Of a stretch of DNA of 28,903 nt, positions 1 to 11,059 are shown piece after piece. The stretch covers positions 742,187 to 771,089 of the forward strand of contig NW_004457313.1 in the NCBI RefSeq assembly GCF_000313135.1, read 5' to 3'. The position numbers were made by a program, and so were the translations under genes. The notes beneath the pieces are model-generated. The model worked only from the letters and a program-made list of their open reading frames with translations, did not search any database and was not told the origin of the DNA. The stretch comes from Acanthamoeba castellanii str. Neff (taxonomy: Eukaryota > Discosea > Longamoebia > Acanthamoebidae). The number at the start of each line of letters is the position of its first letter. Position 1 is the stretch's first letter.

Positions 1-3000
1 TGTGCCCTCCGGGGGCGTGGAGCGGCCTCACGGGTTGGCCCGCGGCGAGGAGAGCCTTGACGGCTTCTGCGCGTTCCACAACGGCCTGAGGAATCCCGGA
101 GAGCTGCCCCACATAGTGTCCGTAGCTTTGTCTCGCGCTGCCGGGCCTCAGCCTAATGACGGAGAGAGAAAATGGGGAAGGCGTACGTAAGCCTGCCGGC
201 TTGGCGGTTGCTGCTAGGGATGGCGCAGTGGAGGGAAGGGCGTACTTGTACAGAAAGACGACATCTCGTTGGGCGTCATCTTCCTTGACAAAGACGTCCA
301 TGTGCACGAAGGAGAGGGCGCGGGTCTCCGGCAGAAGGGTTTGGTTGTCGAAATACTCGCCGAGATGAGTGCTGACGATGGCCTTGGGGGTTTCCTCGCG
401 CGATAGCAGATGGTGAAGTGCTCCGCCCAGTACCGACACGCCATCAACGACGTTGGTCCCCTTGCCGAATTCGTCCAGAAGCAGCAGAGACCGGCCCGTA
501 GCATGGCGCAGCATGGCGGCCACTTGGTTGAGATCTTCACCAGACCGACCCATTAGTGATGCCGCCAAAAGAAAGTTGGCAAGCCATACCAATCATGAAG
601 CTCGAGACCTGGACTGATGCCGTTTCTCTGGAGACAGACAATAAGCAGTGTGCATACTACTTGTCCGGCCCTCAAGAGAGGGACGTACCTGCTGTAGATG
701 CGGGAGAAAATTTGGTCCGTGAGTCCGATCGTGGCCTCATCAGCCGGTACAAAGCTCCCGATGTGAGCCAAGAAGACAATGAGCCCCACTTGTTTCAGAT
801 ACACTGAAAGGAAGGCGCTTAGAACATCCGTCTCACACACAAGTACTAATGGCCGTTCACATTAATGAGGGGTACCTGATTTCCCCGAGCCATTCGCACC
901 GGAGAGGAGCAGCACGTGGCTGTCGTCCCCTACAGCCACATTAGTCAGCTGGCTAATCGCACACGGCGAAGGATGTTTGGGTTTTATCGCACCACCAAGT
1001 TCCGCGTCATTTGGGATAAATGTTCCTAGATCGTCACACAGCTCTTGCAGAGGATGGCGCCCATTCTGAGACCGACAGATTAGCCTTCGGCGGCAGCTGG
1101 CGGGAGCAAATAAAAGGTACCTTGATGCGGATGCAGTTTGATTCGCAGAGTGTCGGCGCGCACCACTTGTACTGGTTGGCGCACGAGGCCATCGCAGCAA
1201 TGCTGGGGCGGGAAAAACTCACGAATAAGTGGGTTCATATGCGGTGCTTGGGTGGCGAGGGGTGTCTACCAATCCAGTTCAGCTACAAGGTTTGCCACTT
1301 CAGAGAGCTGAGCCACTTGTGCAACAACCATGGCCTCCAAGGCGAGGATGAGCGAAGTCTCCGTGTCTACTTGCCACAATTAGCTTGACGATCGCTTTCT
1401 CTGGCTGTTAGTCAGTACCTGTTATTCTTCCCCATATGTCTGTGCGCCGGATGCGAGAGTGAGCGGATAGGAACTACCGTTGCGGCTGAGAAAGGACGCA
1501 CCTCCGAGTTCGTCGCTCTGGTCGAGTTCTCTCATGAAACTGTTCTTGAAATAGGCGTACTTGGTCGTGTGAAACTGTGCGCTGTTATAAATCTGGTCTG
1601 GACGCGACTGTGAAGCATGAGACGCAAAGTACCTGATACTCGAGAGTGGCGCATTTGACCAATTCGCCTAGCGCCACGTCAGGTCTCTGCGGTATGACCA
1701 CTTGATAGCCCACCTGCTTGCGCGAGTTAGCCAAGTGCATAAACAAGGTTACCGGCCGATGTGTTACCTGGGGGTAGTAAACGATCGATAGGCTCGTAAC
1801 CAACGGACTGGCCAGCGTGGTTAGCTCTTCCTTGGCAAACGAAGTCTGAATGAAGATGAGGTTTAGCACCCGCTCTGACGCCACACTCAGATTGCACTTG
1901 AGCATGTCGGGTCCAGACGTACCAGCAAGCTGTCGAGATTCTGGTAGATGCTCCTAGTGCGGTAAAAGAAAGGTAAAAACGGGATAAAGCACGAAAATGT
2001 CGTCGTACCGCAGCTCGTCCAGTGAGGGGCACACACCCTCCTTGATGGTGAGACGGCCGAACTCCTTCGATGCCTCGAAGTCTATCGTTGAAGCGAGCGT
2101 ATGCACCAAATCATAGAGGGGCTCGTTGAAGCTCGCCACAACCTGAAAGAGTGTTAGTTTGCTCCGAACGCTTTGTCCATAAGCTGCGCACGTTACAAGG
2201 CTACCTGCTTGAACAAACGAAGCTCGTGTGGCTCGCAGAGCTCCTTGATTCGAATACACCCGATCAAAGATTGGAACAGACCTGTCCAATCTGAAACAGA
2301 CGAAGAGGCCGCCTGGATTCTGGCCGTGCATGTGAGTGTGGTCCCAAGGCGGGCGCTGTTGGCTAGGTCAGAGATTACCTTGTGAGGAGCCGCGGGACGT
2401 CTTTGATATATTTGGCCGCCACAGTGCCTATTTCCTGCAGCGTGGCACCGTCTCTTGTACGGGTCAAGTAGTCGATGTGCTGCAGACGGTCATGGAGGAG
2501 CGCGGTTGTCGTCTGAGGCAACAAGAACCACTTCCTGATGTCTCCATGTTTAACAAAGCTGACAGAACGCATAATGAAAGAACCATACCTTAACAGGCGC
2601 TTGCCCAGTGGCGTATGTGGGCGATAGAGCGAGAATAACGAAAAGCCTTCCTTCGGCTTACCGATACCGTGCGAGCTGTGGCACGTTGAGAATTAGGGTC
2701 GAACGCAATAGAGGCGCAGTACTACGGCGTACCTGGGGTGGGTTTCGGTACTGAAAACGGACAGTGCCTGGAGGAGTAGAAGGGATGTGAGAAATATGCA
2801 GCAGTGAAATGGGCGAGGCTCATACCTTGAGCGTATCCATGTCGATCCGCATGGCGCCCGCTACGGGCAACAGCGAGAGCTTGCCTATAGCTATCGGCTC
2901 GTCGTTGGACTCGAGCTCATTGACGATCTAGAGATGAAAGGGTTTACTTGCACCTCCTATGTGGCTTGCATCGATGCTTAACACGTGGAGGGCTGAGGAG

Positions 3001-3999
3001 GGCTTACTCTGCTCTTAAGAAGGTGGAAAATGAGGCCGCCCAAGCTGCGGACCTACCATGCAAAGAGAGTGAGTATGCATGATTGCACCAGCACAAAGGT
3101 GGCGGTGAACCATTTGCGTTTGATCGAGCGGCACGAGAGATGAGAAAAACTGTAGCCTGTCCTGCTGCGTAAGGTCGGATGGCATGCCGGGTAGCTTCAG
3201 CAAGAGCATCTTCCGCTTGGAAGCCTCGTAAGCGTATTCACTAGACTTGATAAACTCGACGGGGAAGATGTGTGTCTCATTCTCCACTGCGTGCATGGTC
3301 AATCACTCATATGCCACGCTTGCGAGATTGCGATCAAAATGATGGCTACGGTACCGTCTTTCGTGAGTGCATCAACAAAGTGTTCGCACCGACCTGCTGA
3401 GCTGCAAAGATAGGTGGGATCAGGCGGCGCATACTCTGCTAAGTCCGGGAAGCGTACTTACCTGTTTGTCACGATCAAGGTCGGCTGCACTTGAAATTTG
3501 ACTGCGGTAGGGTAAACGGGTAAGCACAAAGAGTTCTTGAAACTGTCGGTGGGAGCCTTCGTACGTAGCTGAAGACGAGAGAAATCTTCCTCATGCTCAA
3601 AGACCTCGCACAGGCTGAGTTCGCTTGTTGATTCGCTGTATGCCGCCTTTGGCCGAAGCGTGAGCTCTACAGGAGGTAGGGGATGGGAAGAAGTTCTTAC
3701 CACACCAAGCCTGGCGAACGAGCAAAGGCGAGACAGCAAGTGAGCAATGTGGACATCAGAAAAACTGCAACCACGATGCACAGAGCCTTGTTGGTACCTG
3801 TTCTGGCAATAAACGACCGACATGATGACCTGGCACCCACGCCCATATTCAGCCAGATTTCAGAAACGTAGAAGAATGGAAGGTGTACCCGTTCTTGGCC
3901 CTGTTCACTTTCCGGCCCCACTCGAGGAGACCGTACTGCCGGCCGCGCTGCAAGCTCCTCATCATGGAGATCGAGCAGCATGGATCCTTCAGCATCCAT
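1..3999 (-). CDS. MSH5: MSH5, meiotic MutS homologue (C-terminal end cut by window edge)
   Basis: MSH5 pairs with MSH4 as a nuclear clamp that stabilises Holliday junctions and promotes meiotic crossovers. I could chain 25 in-phase exons (about 799 aa to the edge; human MSH5 is about 834): 3999-3889, 3829-3798, 3710-3701, 3646-3565, 3501-3462, 3401-3355, 3286-3111, 3052-3008, 2927-2826, 2767-2733, 2675-2589, 2534-2379, 2319-2205, 2142-2009, 1953-1923, 1845-1768, 1713-1633, 1574-1502, 1366-1270, 1202-1121, 1065-876, 803-689, 627-590, 534-246, 152 to the edge. Landmarks: [10 protein letters not shown] near residue 539, Walker [10 protein letters not shown] (594-601; Ala where MutS proteins usually have Pro), [23 protein letters not shown]-signature segment SSFMIDLNQVA, Walker [12 protein letters not shown] (669-679). 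The MutS mismatch-recognition domain I is absent, as in MSH4/MSH5. The ATG at 3999 is the first in frame after a stop. Introns are mostly 54-93 bases and base composition is less GC-rich than in the neighbours. Divergent from the CLU gene. Confidence 0.93.
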
Positions 4000-4293
4000 C
4001 TTGCTCTGCTCTACGTCGCGTGTCGTAGTGCGTGCTCACACGAAGAAAGAGCGCAGCGGGCGTACGGGCACGACACCATGGCGGCCTGCAACGTTTGCCT
4101 GCGTTTGTGTTGGCGCCACACCCCTTTTTAGTCGCATTTTCTCCTTTCTTTTCTCTTGGCCTTGCACAGGTTCGAGGAAAAGAGTAGTGACCTTTTGTCA
4201 TCTCCGCCTCGTCAGGTTCTCCACGTTCGAGAGGTCCTCCTGCATACATCTGCTCCAGAAGCGTTGTTCCATCAACCAAGCACAGCACACGCC
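4000..4293. promoter_or_regulatory. Shared upstream region of divergent MSH5 and CLU genes
   Basis: The 294 bases lie between the start codons of the minus-strand MSH5 gene and the plus-strand CLU gene, so both promoters must be here or overlap the coding ends. A perfect palindrome TTGGCGCCA sits at 4110-4118, followed by a pyrimidine-rich tract. It resembles an E2F-type core but lacks the full TTT lead-in seen upstream of the CKAP2-like and TACC genes. No TATA box is obvious. Confidence 0.45.
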
Positions 4294-7200
4294 ATGAGCA
4301 CTGACGACGCCTCCTCGCTCAATCCTGCGGCTGCCGATCTCGATAGCCTGGTCGCTCCGGAGGATGCCGTAGCTGCTCCCGAAGGAGAGACCAAAGGTAC
4401 TCTTGAATCCTCTGGCCTCTGCACTCCCAATTATCTCTCTCTTTCGCGCACGATTTTTGGTCAAATTTATGTGCCAATCTTAATCTTAATCTTTCCTACC
4501 TTCCTTTCCGATCGTGTTGGCTCGTCGCAGAGCTGGCGGCCTTCACCATCTCTGTGAAGACTCTGCACGGAGGGAGCGTGTCGCTGCAGGTTAGTCCTCT
4601 GGATACGGTGCAGGACGTGAGGCAGTACCTCTTTGAAACGCCGGAAGCCTCCGACCTCACCTCCTACACGCTCCTGCTCGAAGGCAAGCCCATCAACGAC
4701 TATGCCGAACTGTCCGAACTTCCTCACTTGAGGCCTGACTCCTCTTTGGTCATGGCGCCGGGTACTTTGCCCCCACCCCCTCCGGATGTCGCCCCAGTCG
4801 TATCTTGCCTCGATGCGTTGTCGCCGGAGGGCCGCCCTTTCTGACATCTGCGCGCTCCCCCCCCCCCGGTTGTGCCATCGCAGCGGCGTACAACAAGCGG
4901 ACGTCGTTGCTGCACATCAGGCGGCTTCGGGAGATTTTGAGTTTCCATCTGGTCAACTTTGCCAACACGCCCTCTCCTTCGCTCTTCTCGCACTACTGCC
5001 CCGCCGATGAAGAGGAGGAGACTCGCGAGCCTGCTGTGGCGGACCAGGGCACGGCTGCCAAGGGGAGCAAGCCCGCCGGCGGGAAGAAGAAGAACGGCGG
5101 AGCGCAAAAGCCCAAGGCTGGCGGCAACGAAAGCGGCAACAGCTCCAAGGCGGCGGCCACCACCGCCAAGGGCAAGCGCAGCGAGGATCTCGTCGACCTC
5201 AAGTCTCCCATGTCACTGCAGAGCTTCTACCCGAGCGTGAGCGCAAGCGAGCCCCAGTGCGTGAAGAGCATCGAGTTTGCTGGCTGGAACCCTCCGCCCG
5301 GCAACCGAGCCCTGTTGGGTGCGTTCTCACAGCCCCCCCCCCCGCACCACCAGCCACCACGAGCGCATTCACGATCGCCAGCCGCCGGAAAGCGCCCTTT
5401 CGAGCCCCCCCCCAAAGCGATTTTCTCCTCTCATCTCCTCTTCTCCTCTTCGCCTTTTCTTTGTGGAACGGTGTCGTGCGGTGGCTTGGGCGTGTGCAGG
5501 TGATCTCTACTACCTGCAGGTCACTACCCTCGAGGGTGCGACCATTTTCATTACTTCGTGGACCCATGGCTTCTACGTGAACTGCTGCACCGAGACGACC
5601 TTCAACCCGAAGCCCGCTCCCAAGTCCTGCTCCTCCCACAGCTTGTCGGGCGTACTGTCGCAGGTAGGATCCTCTCCGTTCCTCCGCGCCACTGCCGCGC
5701 GACTTTCGTTTTCACACACTGCACCGGTGTCACCACCTAGGTGAGCCCTCAGTTCAAGAAGAACTTCCAGCACGTGCTCAAGAGTGGCCAGTTCGGGCGC
5801 CACCCTTTCGAGCTCATGCCGGTTCCGATCCCGCTCACCCCGTGGGTGGGCCTCGACACGCCCCACGTGAACGACAAGAACCGCGCCGAATACGCTGTCC
5901 TCTACACCGAGATGGAGTACGCCTCCTTCCTCCTCTGGATCATGATCCGTCGTGCCCTTGTTCGTTTTTGAGCACGTGCCTCGCAACACGTACATTGGGG
6001 GGAGGCGAGGCAAGGGCGATGATGGCGATGGTGGCGATGATGATCATTGGCTCATGGTTATGCGCGGTGTTCGCCCGTGTATACAGCTTCGCCGGCAACA
6101 TGCGCGACTGGAACGAAGAGTATCAGGCCTGCAAAGAGTTGCCATCCGGTACCGTCCAGGAGAGAATCATCCGCGATCGTGCTGTCCTCAAGGTCCACAA
6201 CGATTTCGTTGACGCCGCCACGCGTGGCGCCATGTATGTACACCTCTTTTGACCCGTTTCCCCGTCGTGCACGGCGTTGCCCCCCCCCAATAATCTCACC
6301 TGGTGCGGATGGTGGCTGGTGGCTGGTGCATTTCAGGGCGATCGCCAATCAGGCGGTGCCTCCCATCAACCCGCACGAGGAACCCCGCATGCACCTGTTC
6401 GTCTACAACAACATCTTTTTTTCCTTCTGCTACGACCACCGCGACCCCGACTTCAAGCCGCTGCAGCCCCCGACGCCCACCACAAAGGACGCGGCCATCA
6501 AGGACGAGGACAAGGACAAATACGCCGAACAGGCCACCTACGTGTCTGCCAACAACGACCTCAAGGGCATCAGGTGGGAACACACGCCCACCACGCCTCT
6601 CCTCCCTGTTCTGCTCGCGGTGAACTGACCACCTCCACTCCTCCACCGGTGCGCGCACCCACAGGCTGTACAACGACGCCGACGTGTCTGGCCTCGGAAC
6701 AGTGCTGACAGCCGTGGTGGACTATCGCGGCTACCGACTTCTGGCGCAGAGCCTCATTCCTGGTTCGGGCTCGCCTCCAAATCCCCCCCCCTCTCTTCCA
6801 ATTACCAATTCTCCGACCCCGCGTTGGGTGCACACTACACGCGTGCTTGCTAAGCCGGTGATATGCGTCGGCGGTGTGCAGGCGTGCTGCAGAGAGAGGA
6901 GACGAACCTGGCCTACGGGTCGATGGACAACGGTAAGACCGTCCACGCCGACCCGCAGTTCCACGAGCTCATGCGCAAGGCCGCCCTGCACATGCACATC
7001 AAGGAACACGAGCTCACCGACGGATCGGGCAACACGGGTACCTGGCAGCCTCACCCCCCCACCACCACCACCACCTCCAATTCCTCCCTCGCCTTTCTTT
7101 CTGCTTCTCTCGGCCTGTGGTGCCTGCCCGCCTGCCCAACCCTCATCGTGATGTCGCTGGTGCACCGGCCTTCCAGCCCAGTTGGCGTGCCCCATCAACG

Positions 7201-9624
7201 CCAAGGGCATCGTCGGCACGGATGGACGCCGCTACCTCATCGACCTGGGCAGGGCCACTCCTCTCGACACCAACTGGAGCGATGCACCCGTTGAGACCCA
7301 GCAATCCGAGGAATCCGTACTCTCCTCAATCTCCCCCCCCCCCTCAATCTTCCCCCTCGTTCAAATGGGAGCGAAGCTGCCTCGGCAATACGCACCGGCC
7401 CTTTGGTTTGGTTTTTGGTTTGGTTTGTGTGGCAAACAACCGGTTGCGATCAGATCGCTGACGACGATCGTTCGGCCGTGTCGGTCGCCTCGTCGTCCAC
7501 ACATGGGCAGGGGCTGGTGCTGCATCCCTCGAGCGAGCCTCTTCTCCGACCCGAGCTGGTCTCGGTCTTCTGCGACGCGCTGGAACTGCGTCTCCAGCAC
7601 CAGGGAGGCGACAACCCCAACCTCACCATCGTGCTCAAGGAGGAGGCGGCCGCAGCGGAGGGCGAAAGCGCCAAGGCCACCACCATCGACCTCTCCTCGG
7701 CCGTCAAGGTCATCCACGACGAGCCCGCTACTGCCGGTTCCGAGAAGCTCGTGAGCGAGGAGGTCGAGCAACCGTCCGCCACAGTCACCAAGGAGACCAA
7801 GGAGGAGGAGGAGGAAACCGAAGCCAAGGGCCAGGCCGAGGCCGATGCGGCGGCGGCGGCGTCGGAGGAAAAGAAGGACGGCAAGCGCTACGTCATCACC
7901 ATCAACCCCAACGTGCTGCACGCCCACGCCAACTTCACGCTCACCGCCCCCAAGGAAGAAACCGAGAAGGACGAGGCCCTTGTCAAGACCCTCAGCGCCT
8001 TCCTCAAGGACAGCATCCTGCCCCGCATGGTTCGTTGTTCTCTCTTCTCTCTCTCAATTTTTATTCTTCCCCTTTGGCCCTGCGACTTGTGCTGACGCGT
8101 GTTTTCTTTTCTTTTTCTTTTGGGCGTTGGACAGGCCGAGGAGTTTGTGCACCTGCTCTCTACGCCCGTCGATGGCCAAACGCTGGCGTCGATCATGCAC
8201 AGGAACGGAATCAATCTGCGCTACCTCGGCCGCCTCGCCAACCTCTGCAAGGGCCGCCCGTTCCTCGTGGTACCCCCGCCCCGCCCCATCCACCGACAGC
8301 CACACACGACACACGACGCGCGCGACGGGAAAAAGGGGAGAACTGACCCGTGGGGGGGGGGGTCGACCCACGCGAGTGCAGCGCCTCTGCGAGCAGGAGA
8401 TGATCGTGCGCGCGGCCAAGTATGAGTTCAACCGGTATCTGCGTGAGACCGAGGACCACCTGCTGAGCTTCGCCATCTCCCACTTCCTCAATTGTCTCTT
8501 TGGCGACGCCAAGGCTCTCCCGGAGGGCGTGGACCTCCACACTTTCGAGGACGACGCCACCGCCCCGGATGGTGCGTCTGGCCATTCCAACGGAGTTGCC
8601 ACCACCACCACCGGCGGCGGCGGCGGCGGCAAGAAGAACAAGAAGAACAAGGGCAAGGGCGGCGAAACGGCGCACAAGTCGCTGGCCACTCTGCCCAAGG
8701 CCAAGATCTTCGCCCTCACCTCGCAGCAGCTGTGGCAAACCCTCCAGCAGCTTGTGCAGAAGCGGTTCGGCTACGACATCTCGCTCAAGGGCGGAGCCGT
8801 CATCCCACGGAACCCTGCCGGTACCACCTGCGCCCGCGCTCTTGCTCCCTCCATGTGCACACCTCGTCGTCGTCGTCGTCGTCGTCGTCGCATGTCTTCT
8901 CCTTCTCACTCCTCCTCCCGCCGGGTGGCAGGAGTGGACGAGGCGACGCTGAACACCCGCCAGCGACTAAGGTCGTTGGCCGGCGTGCGGTCGTTCTGCC
9001 AGAAGGTGGGCATCCAGGTCGTGGCGCGCAACTACGAGCTGTCCTTCAACGAGCCCTTCAAGCGCAGAGACATCCTCGACGTGTTCCCTCTCGTCAAGCA
9101 CCTCAACGTACACTCACCCACCTCCACCTCGATAGGGGGGGAGAGACTCACGGCAGCTGGCCGGTGCTTGTCGGGCGTGGGGGTGGGTGTGCAGCCCAAG
9201 AGCAAGGACGGGCAGCAGCTGCTGGACGCCGGCAAGGTGTTCCTGGGCCAGGGGCGTCTGGACGTGGCCTTCGAGCTGTTCAACGAGGCCCTCGCCATCT
9301 TCCACCAGGTCTACGGACCCCTCCACCCGGACACCGCTCTCTGCTACGGGTGTGTGCTCCTCTCCCTCTCCCTCTCCCTCTCCCATGGGGTGCGGATTTC
9401 TGCCGTAGCGTCTACTCATTGGTCCCCGGTGGGATGCGCGCCGCGTTGCATTGGATGAAGGAATCTCGCGATGGTGCACTACCATGCCAACGACACAGCG
9501 CAAGCTCTGGTCCACCAGAAGAAAATGGTGATCATCAATGAGCGCGTGCACGGCCTCGACCACCACGACACCGCCCACAGCTATGTACGCTCTCCCTGCC
9601 TCCCTGCCTCCCTCCCGCATTACC

Positions 9625-9661
<37 letters not shown>

Positions 9662-10908
9662 CACGACTGCCCACAAACGGAACCAAATAATATATACCAA
9701 TATATATATATATATTATTTCTATATGAACCAAATAAGACACGAACCAAGAGCTATTTTCTATCCTTTTTCATATGCCGCGGCTGAAAGCTTTCGGCGGC
9801 CGCCTCTCGTTCTCACTCTCCGCTGGTGGTGCGGTGCAGGGTAATCTGGCGTTGTTCACGAGGGACCTCAAGAAGGACACCCTGATCCCGGCTGCCCTCA
9901 GGTGCCTCCAGCGCGCCCACTACCTGGCGTCGCTTGTCTGCGGACCCCACCACCCGGACTCTCCCAACACCCTGGTACCTACCCCCGATACGGCCACGCA
10001 TGCGCGCACACGCGCGCCTTTCATCCGCATGAAGCTGGTGGTGGGCGGGGCGCGCGCTGATGGTCCGCATTGGGCTGTGTGTTGTGTCGTGTCGTATGTC
10101 GTGTGACACGTCAGATGCACATGGGCACCATGTACCAGGACATGGGGCGTGCCGAGGTGGCGCTCAAGTACTACCAGGAGGCCCTCAAGAGCAACCAGTA
10201 CTTCTTTGGCACCGAGGAGAACCTGCAGACCGGCCAAATGTACGCCGCATCCCTCTCTCACCTACTCCCCACCCCACCCACCCCACCCCACCCTCTCTTC
10301 CACGCCCCTCGGACGGTACCGTGGCAGACACACCACTCACCCCATACCTCCGCCTCCGCCGCCGGCGCCGCCTCCTCCTCCTCCTTTGTTCCGCTCGACT
10401 CCGCAGCTGCCACTGCATCGCACTCGCGCATAGCACACTCGACAACTTCAAGGAGGCCCTCAACTGGGAGAAGAAGAACTACACCATCCTCTCCAACCTG
10501 CTCGGCGAGAAGGATTTCCGCACCAGCGAGTCCAACATTTGGCTCAAGCAATTCACCCGCAAGGCCGTCCAGGTACGCGCCCGTCCGTGCATACACCCAC
10601 CCACCCACCCACGTCGTATACGACGGCCGCCGCCGTCATCGCCACCGCCACCGCCACCGCCATCACCTCCTCTTCCCGCCCCACGAAGGGCAACTTCTCG
10701 CCACTCATACCACTCCTCTCCACTCCAGATGCAGATCGAAGCGAAGAAGGCCCAGCGGGACATCACCAGCAACCTCTCCCAAGAGAAGTTCGAGAAGCTC
10801 ACCCAGCAGGCCGGCGCCGCACGCGCCTCGGCCGGCGGCAGGGGCAAGAAGCCTGCCTCGTCATCCCTCCCTTCGGCCGCCCAGGCCAAGCCGGCCTTCA
10901 AGATCTGA
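4294..10908 (+). CDS. CLUH: Clustered mitochondria protein (CLU/CLUH/cluA family)
   Basis: CLU proteins are cytosolic RNA-binding factors that keep mitochondria dispersed and support translation of nuclear mRNAs for mitochondrial proteins. Twenty in-phase exons give about 1365 aa, close to human CLUH: 4294-4396, 4531-4761, 4884-5318, 5500-5663, 5741-5916, 6087-6233, 6337-6573, 6665-6762, 6882-7037, 7177-7316, 7454-8029, 8135-8269, 8382-8820, 8932-9107, 9195-9349, 9461-9584, 9840-9974, 10115-10239, 10407-10572, 10729-10908. Order of parts: CLU-N ubiquitin-like region (about 36-115), a Gly/Lys-rich insert, the CLU core with [26 protein letters not shown] and [13 protein letters not shown] (about 370-630), an acidic Ala/Glu/Lys-rich stretch (about 690-780), a helical middle with a [16 protein letters not shown] insert, and C-terminal TPR repeats (about 1071-1306), for example [19 protein letters not shown]. 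An in-frame upstream ATG at 4156 exists; 4294 is preferred because the family N-terminus is short and acidic. Confidence 0.95.
9585..9839. repeat. Longest CLU intron, with GCC-triplet and AT tracts
   Basis: This 255-base intron is the longest in the CLU gene. It holds a pure CCG/GCC triplet run near 9627-9654 followed by an AT-rich stretch with alternating TA near 9688-9725. Both are simple-sequence tracts without other signal. The AT-rich block is out of character with the GC-rich surroundings. Confidence 0.6.
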
Positions 10909-11059
10909 GGGGAACCATTACAACCGCGGTGGTGGTGGTGGTCGCTCGTGAGGAAGTCAAACGCAAGAAGAATCAGATTTTTTGCGCAACCGGAAAAAAA
11001 AGGCAAAAAAATCCGTTGATCGAAAATTTCAGATTGGATCCAAATCACTCCTCGCATGT

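Noticed and set aside
2..190. Short plus-strand open frame at the left edge
   Set aside because: It is antisense to the last MSH5 exon and starts with GTG.
1608..1632. A 25-base intron in MSH5
   Set aside because: Using the acceptor at 1575 instead gives a normal 58-base intron and a gap-free alignment ([18 protein letters not shown]) with MSH5.
4110..4118. E2F site in the MSH5/CLU spacer
   Set aside because: The palindrome TTGGCGCCA lacks the TTT lead and a partner site, so it is only noted in the promoter entry.
8054..8909. Long minus-strand open frames opposite CLU exons
   Set aside because: They are complements of GC-rich coding exons whose plus-strand reading matches CLU; low-complexity Val/Gly/Arg composition.
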